DNA of 64,000 nucleotides from Lathyrus oleraceus (lineage: Eukaryota > Streptophyta > Magnoliopsida > Fabales > Fabaceae), in NCBI RefSeq assembly GCF_024323335.1, contig NC_066579.1, positions 1,143,501 to 1,207,500 of the forward strand, read 5' to 3'. Of this stretch, positions 45,850 to 55,955 are shown one piece after another. Below the pieces are notes generated by a model. It was not told the DNA's origin, did not search any database, and saw nothing but the letters and a program-made list of their open reading frames with translations. Position 1 is the first letter of the stretch. The number at the start of each line of letters is the position of its first letter. The translations under genes and the position numbers were made by a program.

Positions 45850-47475
45850 TCGAAGGAATTTTATTTAAATTCACTGTCTAGGTATTTCCATTTATGTAAA
45901 TTGAAAATAGAGTTACATTTGATTTAACTTTTATTACTCTACAACTAGAAGAATCAAATGTTACATTATTACGTTTATTACATAATTGACTTATATTAAG
46001 TAAAGCATGCTTTAACCCTTTAACCAAGAGAAATTACCCGATCTTTGGACAAAGGGACTTACCAACAGTGGACAAAACCTAACAAATTTCCCTTATTATT
46101 ATTTCCATTAGAGGAGAATCCTGCTTTCTTGGGAAAGAAAGAGGAGAATCCTGCTTTCTTGGGAAAGAAAGAGGAGAATATGGTTTTGTCACCGGTCATA
46201 TGTTTTGAACAACCTCTATCAAGGTACCATTTAGAGTTCGAGACTATACAGAACTCCTATAATAAAAGCTTAGGTCTTAAATTTAGGTACCCACATCTTT
46301 TTGGGTTCTTTATTTTTTGTTTCATAAAAATTATTTTCATTTGTCTTTATGCTATAGACATAGGCATTTAATGGAGCAGATAAATTCTTAATTTTGCACT
46401 CACAGTGTTTTTTGTAAAAATATGAAGGAGAATGTCCTTCATTCCTCTCATGAATTTTCTTAATAAAATATAACATGATAATATTCCTTTCTTCTTTACA
46501 GTAGATGCATTTTTAGTTTTTACAATGAGAGGTGAACTTAGTATTACAAATGTTTTTAAAGTTCTTACTACTATTATTGAGTTCATATCCAAGATTGACT
46601 TTGTTTTAAGAATCTCTTTGATTTCCTAACTGAAGATTGAATCCCTTGGTGAACTTGACAAGTCTATTTTGAAGATTATAAATTTTATTTTTCAAAGTAT
46701 CGTATTCGTTGCACTTGTCAGGTTCATCCTCTTCGTTTGAAATGGAAGAGTTTTGAACTTCATCATTTTGTCTTTCTCTAAGGATTTATTTTTATTTCCC
46801 AAGGTTTTTATTTGTAAGTTCAAAAAGAGGAAATAATATCCTTGGATATGGAGATAATTTATTCCAATTTGCTTATTTCTTTTGTCAAATTCGTACAAAT
46901 AAGAGAAATAAAAGGTTACCTCATCATCTTGAGGATTTTCCATGAGACAAATGTTGGCTTCTTCTTTACTGTTTGAATATTCCATATCGTTATCTTCCCA
47001 TGCAACATAAGCTTTCTTTCCCTTTTTATAAAGTTTCTTATATTTCTTTTAATTTTCCTTTTTAGCTAAAGGATAGTTCGGTTTGACGTGTCCTTTCTTT
47101 CTACATAAATAACATGTTTGGATGAATGGGGATTTCTCCTCATCTTTTTCTTATTCCTCTATTAGTTTCTTATCATACCTTAGGAATCTTTTGACGTTCT
47201 TTGAGTGACATGTCACTGTCAGAGTCGGACTCTTCGGCTTTGAGTGCTAGAACTTTGCATTTTTTTTCTCCTTCCTCGTCTATGGCAAGCCATTTTAGTT
47301 CCATCTCATGTTCCTAAAATTTTCTAAAACGTATGCGTGTGTGTGTGTGTGTGTGTGCGCGCGCGCGCGCGTGTGTGTGTGTCCATGGTTGCTAGATCCT
47401 TAAATTCACAAATCACATTGACTTTGGGTAGCCAACTACAGTTTAGGCATCTAAGCATTTGTAAGCACAAACACT
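45850..47475 (-). pseudogene. Copia gag and protease region
   Basis: The minus strand carries a gag end (LRCLNCSW, then KVNVICEFKDLATMD near 47400) and a CCHC-like knuckle near 47100 reading CYLCRKKGHVKPNY, in which the last Cys is Tyr. A Lys-rich linker and AYVAWEDNDMEYSNSKEEAN follow. The protease near 46220 reads WYLDRGCSKHMTGD, with Arg in place of the active-site Ser. A 30-bp in-frame duplication follows (46127-46186, FFPKKAGFSS twice). Stops and shifts are frequent. Confidence 0.75.
47331..47382. repeat. (GT)n(GC)n(GT)n microsatellite
   Basis: An alternating purine-pyrimidine tract, GT then GC then GT, about 50 bp, inside the copia gag remnant. Such tracts favour left-handed DNA. Confidence 0.9.
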
Positions 47476-48186
47476 TATCTTTTATTTGATTGTATTTCCC
47501 TAAAGGGATAAGTTATATCCAAATTATTTGAGAAAATAGAGATTAAATTGTATTATGTTATTTGAGTTTGATATTCTTAGGTATAAATCAGTTGGCTTAA
47601 AAGATATCTTAGTAAAATTGTAATCAATTGTGCTATAATGAAACTCTCTCAAGTGTGATGGGACTAATGAGAGTTATAATGAAACTCTATCTCTCTTCCA
47701 TCATCTATTTACCTCCAAAATTTATATTTGAATTGGTTTTTATCTTAAAAATGCTGGAAAAGTTTTTAAACTCTGACATAATTCAACCCCCTCCCTCCTT
47801 TCTTTTGTTTCTCACCTTCATCAACTCTAAACATCTCAGTAAATAATATATCATGCACTAGGTCATTTTCATTTCCTAATCATCAACCAAAACTTTTATT
47901 TAGTGTCTTTAACACTTTTATTTAAATTCATCACATCTTTTTGCACAATCTCACAAAAATATTCTCAAGTGTTTATCAGGGTTATCATTTCACCCAGATC
48001 CTAAAACATGTATCATTATACCATAGACTTGAAAGTGTTTTATCACTACTATGGAAAACAACTATCACAATGGTTGGAAAAAGAATATCACCATACTTAA
48101 CCAATCGTAATGAGGTAAGGTATGATTGTATGTACGATGCTTTCCACCACGGTCGTGTGACCGTGATTATAAGCTTATAGTGCTCT
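47476..48186 (+). other. Possible copia LTR fragment, otherwise unassigned
   Basis: The text around 47580-47800 (GTAATCAATTGTGCTATAATG, AACTCTCTC, then AATTCAACCCCCTCCCTCC) resembles the 3' half of legume copia LTRs on the plus strand. Boundaries and a partner are not visible. Nothing is recognised at 47830-48186. Confidence 0.35.
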
Positions 48187-49633
48187 ACCTACTACAACAG
48201 TTACTTTAAACAACCGTTGTGATATTTTATACTACAAAATATTTAACAACGGTTGGTATAAACAACCACTGTGATATATACAACTAATTTTATTATAAGT
48301 TATGTGGAATACTTATTTCTTTAATGCTCACTAAACATATAACCTTTCAATCTGATCTAGAATATTATATTAGTAGAACAAGTTCACGTTCAATGCTTGA
48401 CAAGAGTTCTTCAACTCCTTATATGTATTTTTCTCTTTAACAATTAGAGCTTTGTTTAATGATTGTAGATCTTCAACCACCCCTTCCTACACCTCTAGTT
48501 CATTTTGCAAAATACTATTTACTTTGTAAACAAAATTAGAGGTGGAGAGAGGGGCATTTGAAGGTCTACAATCATTAAATAAAGTTCTAACAGTTAAAGA
48601 ACAATATGTAGATAACAAATTAAATAATTCTTGTCAAGAATTGAACATGTACTTGTTTTCTAATATAACTTTATCTATCATATTATAATTTTCTAATACA
48701 ATCTGAAAAGTTATATATTCGGGAAGAGATTGGAAAAATACCCAAACCACATAATATATGATAAACTCGTCTTTTAAACAAACATTAATAATAACATTCA
48801 TCAACAATAAACCATAAAGAAAATACACGAAGAATGTTTCAGAAACTTACATTTCTCATAATGACATCCACAATGAAATAAAGATGAAGATGAAGTTATA
48901 GCTGCAAACTTGTGTCTATTTTGAATTAATGTCATTTTGGATCTTTCACACAAGTTCGCGAGCTCACGTTAACTTTGTTCTTGTTATTGAAAACAACACC
49001 CCTACCTATAAGTCAAAACAATTAGAAAGTTCAAACATTATAAAACAAGTTATTGAAACATAAACAATAATAAGTAAACAGACTTTGTAACATAAACTAT
49101 AATGAAGACGACCCTGTAAAGTAGCAATTTCCTAAGATTTGATAAAACAAAGGAATATTTTGAAGAGGGCGAGTTGATTGGATACGTTTGGGGTTTCCAT
49201 ATGAGAGAGACGAGTGAGAGAGATGTTAGAGTTTTGTTTTGAGAAAGACGAGTAAAAGGGATGTTAGAGTTTTGTTTTGAGAGAGATGACTGTAATGTAC
49301 TAAAGTCAAAGATAATTTCGCTTATATATAATAAGTAACATATTTCACGTTGAAAATACGAACTGTGATGAAATAGTTGAAACTTACACCACGTTGATTA
49401 TAACATCCGTGGTGATATAAAATATCAAACCCATTATGTCACGATAAATAGAAAATTAATGGTGCTGGAAATCGAATAATTTCACTACAGATACATTTCA
49501 CTACGATTGGTACTTATGACCGTTGTGAAATGTCCTTTAATAAAAACTAAAAAACCATCTAAAAAAATTATTATAACGATTAACAGGAAGACCATTGTAA
49601 AATTGGTGTTACAGCTTATCTATTGTAGTAGTA
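48187..49633. mobile_element. CACTA-like non-autonomous element, about 1.45 kb
   Basis: The left end reads CCTACTACAACAG (from about 48187) and the right end reads CTATTGTAGTAG (to about 49631), which are inverted copies. Subterminal copies of an AACCGTTGT-like motif cluster at both ends: CAACCGTTGTGATA near 48211, ACAACGGTTGG near 48246, CATCCGTGGTGATA near 49410 and CCGTTGTGAAA near 49531. This is the layout of CACTA elements, although the canonical CACTA end is altered. No transposase is encoded. It carries a captured inverted gene fragment (48299-48757) and a 38-bp direct duplication near 49222 and 49260. Confidence 0.55.
48299..48757. repeat. Inverted repeat carrying an FDM/IDN2-like gene fragment in both arms
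   Basis: Arms at about 48299-48509 and 48522-48757 are diverged inverted copies around a spacer of about 12 bp. Read outward from the centre, both encode the same peptide type: left arm (minus) VVEDLQSLNKALIVKEKNTY, right arm (plus) AFEGLQSLNKVLTVKEQYVD. The block LNxxLIVKE followed by a charged helix is the coiled-coil to XH-domain junction of the FDM/IDN2 family, host factors in RNA-directed DNA methylation. The arms are head-to-head, each too short and interrupted to make protein. A transcript across both would fold into a hairpin. The family call is from memory of the motif. Confidence 0.6.
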
Positions 49634-50149
49634 TATATATACCTATCAAATTTTTAGATGGATACTCTTTCTTTTTCATTAGATATTCAGTCTTTTTCTA
49701 TGTTAAGGATAACTACCACCACCTTAAACTTATAAAATTTCTATCCCGAAGAGAAATTCCAAACTTATAATTTTTTCCAATGGCTGAAATATTTACTACC
49801 TAACTAATAGTTAAGTGGATTAAATGTTTAGTTAGGTAGCAAAATATTCCTTCACACATATACACTAAAATAGTGAATAAAACTAAAGCCAAAGTTTAGC
49901 TATTTATTTTTCTCCATTTCTTTTTGCCAAAGAAATTTATAAAGTGTTTTATCTTTTTTAAAACGTAGCTTATCCATATTAGTTGGACAATTGTACATAA
50001 AGACAAATGCAAGTATATTTAAGATCAATCCCATAGATGTATTATGGTTGAAAACAAGCACGAATATCCCCAACCTATCTTTCAAATCAAACCACATTTC
50101 TAAAGATTTTTTTAACAAAAGAGGTTAAGTAAGAGAAGAGAACCATAGT
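49634..50149. other. Unassigned AT-rich sequence
   Basis: No repeat or gene recognised. A 72-codon minus-strand frame at 49900-50118 has no domain I know. Confidence 0.4.
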
Positions 50150-50548
50150 AAGATGTTAATCATATTATTACTCTCACTCTTATTCCAATCATGATTGGTG
50201 TTTTTCTATTGTTTAGGTCCAAATGAACTCCTAAACCTTTGGAATTCACTTTACTTTAACCTCGTTCAAAACCTATGTTCTTCTTTCCTTGTTATTCTAG
50301 TATCCACTATTTATTTTATGTTTGTTTCAAACCACTGATTATTTATCGTATTTCTTTTGCTACTTTCATGGAACATTCAAGATTGATCCTTAAAAACAAT
50401 CCAAAAAGTATGGAGTTTCAATCAAATGAAAATTCTTGAACGTTCTGGTCTTGATGAAGAAACATGTTTACCGTCTTCGATTTATTATATTCCGGCAAAA
50501 CCAATCATGAAATCACTCAGACCTGAACTTGAGGTTGTTATTTTATAG
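50150..50548 (+). pseudogene. 3-ketoacyl-CoA synthase (KCS) fragment
   Basis: KCS enzymes condense malonyl-CoA with long-chain acyl-CoA in very-long-chain fatty acid synthesis at the ER. This fragment matches the N-terminal part of such an enzyme in broken frames. In order it reads ITLTLIPIMIGVF (membrane segment), then LLNLWNSLYFNLVQNLCSSF and VILVSTIYFM. A short deletion and frame change follow, then CFKPLIIYRISFATFMEHSR, LILKNNPKSMEFQ, a four-base TCAA duplication, MKILERSGLDEETCLPSS and IYYIPAKP. The frame stops at 50546-50548. The catalytic Cys, His and Asn lie in the missing C-terminal two thirds. No flanking introns or transposon ends are obvious. The family call is from motif memory. 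Confidence 0.7.
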
Positions 50549-51779
50549 GAATTAAAATTAGATAATAAATTATTTATAGGAATGAAAAATATATTTAACT
50601 TTTTTTTTATATTTCAAGGTAGGTACTAAATACCCAAAAAAAAACCCAGGGCGTGTAAAAATCACATGTGATAAAAATTAATGCAACTTCTAAAGGAATG
50701 AATAAAATATGGAAAATTACATTACTAGAAAAAAAAAATTTAACTCAAAACTCACAACTATAATTGGAGCTCTTCTTGTAGGTTGCACATATTTAATCTC
50801 TAACTTTTAGATTATTGATAAAGGAATGAGATTTTGGCTTAAAAATCGTATTCCTTACGATGCAAGAAATTTTGAAAATATGAAAATCCTACAATAACGC
50901 CAAAAACACAATGCCTTTTGGAAAATGTACCGAAATTAATTTATATAGAAGATTAAATTCGTCTCTTAAAAGACTAAGTGTAGTTTAGGTTAATAGAATA
51001 TAAATATTACTTGGGTATTATATTTGGGAGATATTTGTTTGAAACTAATTTGAATTATAAATTTTAAAATTAAACAAATTGAAACTTATAATAACGAGAA
51101 ACATTAGAAGAATCCTATAATATTTTTTATCTAAATTATTAATTAATCTTGCTAAGATAATTTAGTTGATAAATGTGTAAAGAGATCAAATATATAGAAG
51201 TGCGAGTTCAAATCCGCGACATCTTATTTATTCATCTTTAATAAGATGAATTCAAGTCACATACTACTTATAACATCTTACTTATTCATCTTTAATAAGA
51301 TGAATTCAAGCCACATACTACTTATAAAACAGATATTAAAGTTATTAAAAAATTTAGTTATTAAAAAATTTATTTCAAAGTTTCTTATTTCCAAAAATTT
51401 GAGAATGGTCCATTGAAGGCCCAAATCGAATTAAACTATTCGGTCAAAACGAAAACCATTAAATCCCCCATCGGTCGAAATTGAATTAGCTTTTATAAAA
51501 TACGGATTAGACCAAATATCATGTTTGGGCTCGAAACGGACCAAACTCATTGTTTGAAGGAATCTTCCTATCACCTCTATAAATTAAACCTTTGAAGGAA
51601 TCTTCCTATCACCTCTAAATTAAACCTGACGGACCATATCTTTTCATAATGACAAAAATATTTGTAGAAATATTTAACTAAAAAGAGCAAACACAAAATT
51701 CGATAGTACAATTTAAAAAATTGATAACTCATTTTGATAGGTTAAAAAAAACGAAATTAACACTATCAAATTTTTCGAG
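50549..51779. other. Unassigned AT-rich sequence with short duplications
   Basis: No gene is seen. A unit of about 61 bp containing TTATTCATCTTTAATAAGATG and ending in ACATACTACTTATAA is repeated twice near 51228-51328. A 37-bp unit with GGAATCTTCCTATCACCTCT is repeated near 51568 and 51597. Confidence 0.5.
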
Positions 51780-52228
51780 AAATCTGATAATATATTGGAA
51801 TTTCAAAATATCCGATAAAAACTCATTATTTTTTTGAAAAATTCGATAATGTATTTTGAAAAATCCGTTAAAAACTCAGATTTTTTGAAAAAATCAGTAA
51901 AAACTTATAGATTTTTTCAAAAATCTGTTAAAGATTTATACTTTTTTTACAAAAATTCGATAAAAACTTATAGAATTTTTGAAAAATCTGAAATAAGTTA
52001 TGAGCTTTTTGAAAAATCTGATAAAAATTTTATAACTTTTTAAAAAATACGATAGCGTATTTGAAAATTTTGATAAAAAGTTATAGGATTTTGAAAAATT
52101 CAGTAGTATATTTGAAATTTTTAATAATTCAAATTCATAAATTTTTAAAATGCGATAAAAATTCATAGATCCCTAAAAATCCAGTAAATACTTGTGAAAT
52201 TCTTTAAAAATCCAGTAAATACTTGTGA
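51780..52228. repeat. AT-rich degenerate repeat of about 30-40 bp
   Basis: Many imperfect copies of a unit like TTTGAAAAATCNGATAAAAACTTATAGA run up to the edge of the Mutator-like element. A long frame through it only reflects the repeat (KSVK, KTYRF). Confidence 0.7.
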
Positions 52229-52238
52229 GATACTTGTC

Positions 52239-52430
52239 AAAAAATATATCAAAATAACCACTTTTAGAAGAGGATGCGCCAGATGAACTGACGCATCCCC
52301 TAAGCAACCAAAGGAGGCGCCAATAGCACTGACGCCTGCATTGAGCTCCCCATGAGGAGGCGTCAATGTTATTGGCGCATGCATTGGCCCTCATGAGGAG
52401 GCGCCAATGCCCCTGGCGCCTTAGTGTTGG
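52239..52430 (+). repeat. Left terminal inverted repeat of the Mutator-like element
   Basis: It aligns with the reverse complement of 63604-63791 almost throughout: TTTTAGAAGAGGATGCG against TTTTAGAAGATGATGCG, then GAGCAACCAAAGGAG-type, TCATGAGGAGGCG and GCCTTAGTGTT blocks. It contains several GGCGCC sites. Confidence 0.85.
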
Positions 52431-52520
52431 CTTAAGTACATGTGTCAATGCCTCTAACGCCTGCATGTCATGTCATGTTGGGCGTCAGCCCTCTTGGCGC
52501 ATGCATTTTATGTCCACTCT

Positions 52521-52528
52521 ATATAAAC
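52521..52528 (+). promoter_or_regulatory. TATA box of the small MULE ORF
   Basis: ATATAAAC in CTCTATATAAACGCC lies 108 bp before the ATG at 52629, just inside the left inverted repeat. Confidence 0.5.
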
Positions 52529-52628
52529 GCCATGCATTTGATACAATATTTTTTACACAAAATCATCTCCTACTATCATATTTTCTCTAATTCAACCCCA
52601 CTTACCTTCAAGTTTCTGTGTTTTAACA

Positions 52629-52922
52629 ATGTCTGCATACATTCAAAAACGAAATGCTAATGTAATATTTTCCACTATTGCGGCTCCGATACATATTCGA
52701 CTTTGGAACACAAATACGTTTGAACATCTTAATCGGACGTTGTATAGTTGGTTAGAGGGAGAAATTGGAGAGGGTGAAAGGATTAGAAGAATACAATGGC
52801 TTGTGTCCACGTTCAACCAAAACAGAGAAGTGCGTGAATGGGTGGATATTAAGACCGACCAAGACGCTCGTAGGATGATGCATTACATGTTCAAAATTAT
52901 TTTGATGGTTGTAATCACATAG
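52629..52922 (+). CDS. Small intact ORF of the Mutator-like element, 97 aa, function unknown
   Basis: A complete frame starting MSAYIQKRNANVIFST includes HIRLWNTNTFEHLNRTLYSW and ends HYMFKIILMVVIT. I do not recognise a domain. It has no signal peptide or zinc motif. It is mixed in charge and Trp-rich (WNTN, YSWLEG, IQWLV, REWVD), as expected of a small folded protein rather than junk. A TATA-like box lies upstream (52521) and an AATAAA signal 77 bp after the stop (52999). It is convergent with the transposase, whose stop is 123 bp away. This is the position occupied by mudrB-type accessory genes in MuDR, but no sequence similarity to mudrB is claimed. It is the only uninterrupted gene in the element. 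Confidence 0.6.
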   Translation: MSAYIQKRNANVIFSTIAAPIHIRLWNTNTFEHLNRTLYSWLEGEIGEGERIRRIQWLVSTFNQNREVREWVDIKTDQDARRMMHYMFKIILMVVIT

Positions 52923-53044
52923 TTCTTGTATTCTAGTTGTTTTAATTTTTTGTGTTACTTTTTATGTAATGGTACTTTCGTCACAGATGTCTAATATGAA
53001 ATAAATTTAGTTTTTTATATATTGTAATAGAGGTACGTGTGAAT

Positions 53045-55410
53045 TTATCTGGTTGTGCTTGTTTCAACACTAGGACAGTTATTATGATTGTGACCTAGCT
53101 GACGGCATGAACTACATAGTCTAACCATTTTGTTCGTCGTATCCATTTCGGTTCGAATTCGGGTGATGTTTGGGCGACCCTTTTTCTTCCTTCGCAAAAC
53201 TTCGTTGTGTCAGACGATGTCCCCTTGATATTCTGGCCAATAATCCTCTTTTGTCACTACGGAAAAACTAATTTTATAAACATTTGAAAGGCTGGCGACT
53301 TTGTAAACTTCAGATAGCAAGTAGGATGAATCCTTTTGAACCTTTGAGCATTGCCGCAATGACATGGGAGCAGGGCGTACGAAAGGCTTGGAACTTTTCA
53401 CAGTCGCACCAACCTCTATCTAGTTTGACTCCGTATTGTCCCATCGGCATGCCCTCATTGTGATCCATGGACTCGGCAACACTATACCAACCTTTAGTAC
53501 GGTCAAAGATCGTAACCACGTGTGTGTTTGCTTTGGCAGCTTCATGTCTAATGAATTTCACTGAAGCATCACTTAACAACTGTCCAGATTGCAACACTGA
53601 ACTCCATTTTGAGCGTCTAGTTTCAAACAGCGCCCCTAGCCTGAAATATGTTGCCTGCACCAAAGCAGTTATAGGTATGTTACGGGGATGCCTTTGAAGA
53701 CAGAGTTCATTGATTCCACAAGATTTGTTGTCATGTGGCCCCAACATTGACCGTTGTAGTAAGCCCTAGTCTACTTCTCCAATGGAATACTATTGATCCA
53801 CTGTATTACATCTTCGTTTGACAATCTTATTTCTTTGCGGTAGTGTTTGAAAGAAGGTTATGATAATGCATAACCTGCATTGACAACCTTTTTCCGCAAC
53901 GTCTTATCTTTGATTTCCCGCATGAAATTCTGAGCAATATGTCTAATACAGAACACATGCGTCGAAGGAGGATTTTTCCAGCCATTATCAATGTTATTAT
54001 ATGCACTGATGATTGAAGGGTTTCTGTCGGAGATCAAACATAAGTTAGGCTGAGGTGCAACATGCAATCGGAGATTTCTTAGGAAAAAACTCCATCCCTC
54101 AATAGTCTCCCCTTCAACTAGGGCAAAGACGATTGGAAAAATGTTGATGTTCCCATCTTGTATCACTGCCATCAGTAACGTTCCTTTGTATTTCTCGTAC
54201 AACCATGTACCATCAATTTGTATAATTAGTTTACAGAAAGAAAAATCTATGATGCATGGTTAATACGCCCAGAAGAGACGGTGGAATATTCTATTTCCAA
54301 CAGCACACGTCCCGTCTGGTGTATACGCGACAATGTTTCCAACTTGACAATAGTCCCGGGAGCATATTGTTTTAGAGCCAACTGGTATTTTGGAAGTTGT
54401 TTGTAAGACTCCTCCCAATTGCCAAACACTTTTTCAACAACCTTTGTCCTAGCTATCCATGCCTTCCTATATGATGGAGTGTACTTGTACTCTGCCCTAA
54501 TATGCGAGATTATTGTACTCACCTTTAACGAAGGATTGTCGCCAATGACAGACAATATTTCATCGCATATTAGCCGAGAGCTTAATTTACGATAATCCTG
54601 CATTGGGTTTGTCAGCATGCATGTGTGATCTGGACCCATTGATCCAATCTCCCAAGACTCGCTCCTCTTCCGGTACGAAGCTGACAACCTAAAAAGGCAG
54701 TGCTCATTCGGACAATAAATTTTATACCTCAATGTGTTAGTTCTGTCAACTCTGAAATCAATTGATAGTTGCATGTGGAATTTCTTAATGGCTTTTACAC
54801 ATTCCTCTTTTATGTGAAATGTGTCTCCTTGTTTCAAAGATCCTTGCATTTGCATATAAGGATTGTACCATATATCTGATGAAGGTTCATCGGAACCCAA
54901 ATTCAACCTTGTCATGTGTTAGGGTGGACAGTATACATGACTTGCTGGTATTGGCTCCTTTTCCTCAGCAGCATTCACCATTGAATCAACCATGATCTCG
55001 GCTTCTTCTTCTTCTTCTTCATCTGGAACATTCACCTTAGTTCGTTCGTCATGAGTCTCACAAAACACTTGTGACTGATCAATGAACTGAGACACTTGTT
55101 GTTGATGTGGTAATATATACAAATCTATATCTTTGTAACCAGATTGTTCGTGACTGACAAACATATGTTGAACATCGTCATCATCTCAAATCTTCTTCTG
55201 ATAAAACTTCACCTGGTTTTCTGTAAACCAAACCGGATTTTTATAGATGATTTGGCACATATTACTGCACTGCAATTTCTTTTCTATTCTTTGTTTCAGA
55301 TGTGAAAATTTTGATTGTCAATTTATTGTAAATCGAGTTACCTCTGTGTTTCGAAAACAAAAATTGAACAACTGATGATCAAATATTTCACCTTCGATAT
55401 GGGCACTCAT
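53045..55410 (-). pseudogene. MuDR-type (MULE) transposase, broken
   Basis: The frame starts MSAHIEGEIFDHQLFNFCFR at 55410 and ends at a stop at 53045-53047, about 785 codons, normal for the family. In order: a PB1-like N-terminal region, an acidic linker (PDEEEEEEAEIM), and the MuDR N-terminal domain (KEECVKAIKKFHMQLSIDF, YCPNEHC). The catalytic region has DGTWLYEKYKG, LISDRNPS and GHMTTNLVESMN supplying D, D and E. A SWIM zinc finger follows (WCDCEKFQAFRTPCSHV). A CCHC knuckle closes it (CSSCRQLGHNHNNC). Breaks include stops near 55340 and 55185 and at 54919-54921, frameshifts near 54315 and 53700, a stop near 53835, and TGA for the expected Trp at 53210-53212. All catalytic landmarks are still legible, so decay is recent to moderate. 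It is divergent from the mobile-domain gene and convergent with the small ORF. Confidence 0.9.
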
Positions 55411-55699
55411 CATGTAATGTTGTATGGAAGACATTTTTTAAAAATCTAACTTTCTTTTCTTTATTGAAATTGAATGTATTGCTAAGTTTTTCATCTGCAC
55501 AACCTAAATAGCATAAACATTGAACGCATTGATCACTTGATTCGTCTGTACAAACTTGACCATGCATGCAGTGAAAAGAATCCACATGCAGTGACAAGAA
55601 TGACAAGAACGCACATGCGCCCAGAGAATCTCTAAAGTAAGGAATCTATGTGCCCTAATATTCCTAACAGGTGCCCATTCCCTATGTGCCATAAAGCAA
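55411..55699. promoter_or_regulatory. Upstream region of the MULE transposase, no gene
   Basis: A 289-bp spacer at the head of the transposase gene and on the way to the divergent gene. It holds several GCATGCA-type palindromes (near 55563) but no clear TATA box on the minus strand. Confidence 0.35.
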
Positions 55700-55815
55700 C
55701 ATGGGCGCCAAGAGGAAGGGCACCCCTTCAATTCAATTACACCAAGGCGCCAAGAGGAAAGGCGCCCCTTCCATTCACTTACACCTAGGTGCCAAGAGGA
55801 AGGGCGCATCTTCCT
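55700..55815. repeat. Tandem repeat, 42-bp unit, about 2.7 copies
   Basis: Units of the form GCGCCAAGAGGAAGGGC-N-CCCTTC-N13 start near 55706, 55748 and 55790. Each has an inner GGCGCC palindrome, the same hexamer as in the terminal inverted repeats. It lies between the divergent transposase and mobile-domain genes. The 14-codon unit reads through in the plus frame (GAKRKGAPSIHLHL), but this is probably incidental. Confidence 0.8.
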
Positions 55816-55947
55816 TAAATGTGATTCTTCACATGCATGCACCTAAGACAAAGGCTAGTCTACTTCTGTCATTGCATAGTCTACTTTTGTCATTGCATGC
55901 AACCAATCCCATGCTTCGTAGGTTGCAAACCTACTAACTCATTCATC

Positions 55948-55955
55948 TATAAATA
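55948..55955 (+). promoter_or_regulatory. TATA box of the plant-mobile-domain gene
   Basis: TATAAATA in ATCTATAAATAGTC lies 111 bp before the ATG at 56059. Confidence 0.6.

Larger units (their letters stand above)
29450..47475 (-). mobile_element. Decayed minus-strand Ty1/copia element carrying two nested insertions
   Basis: With an Athila element (29750-37566) and a solo LTR (41634-45844) removed, the remaining segments read colinearly on the minus strand: gag (near 47475-46600), protease (about 46240), pre-integrase and integrase (45900-40800), reverse transcriptase (40490-39680), RNase H (39658-38884), then a 3' LTR (38631-37567 plus 29749-29450). Numerous stops and frameshifts show it is dead. 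The 5' LTR is not seen, because gag breaks off near 47475. Confidence 0.75.

Noticed and set aside
48030..48190. CACTACTATGG near 48046 as the left end of the CACTA-like element
   Set aside because: No matching inverted end is found for it, whereas CTACTACAACAG near 48189 pairs with CTATTGTAGTAG near 49620.
49900..50118. 72-codon minus-strand ORF
   Set aside because: No recognisable motif and no supporting promoter or neighbour.
51834..52043. 69-codon Lys/Ser/Phe repeat protein
   Set aside because: It only reflects the AT-rich tandem array.
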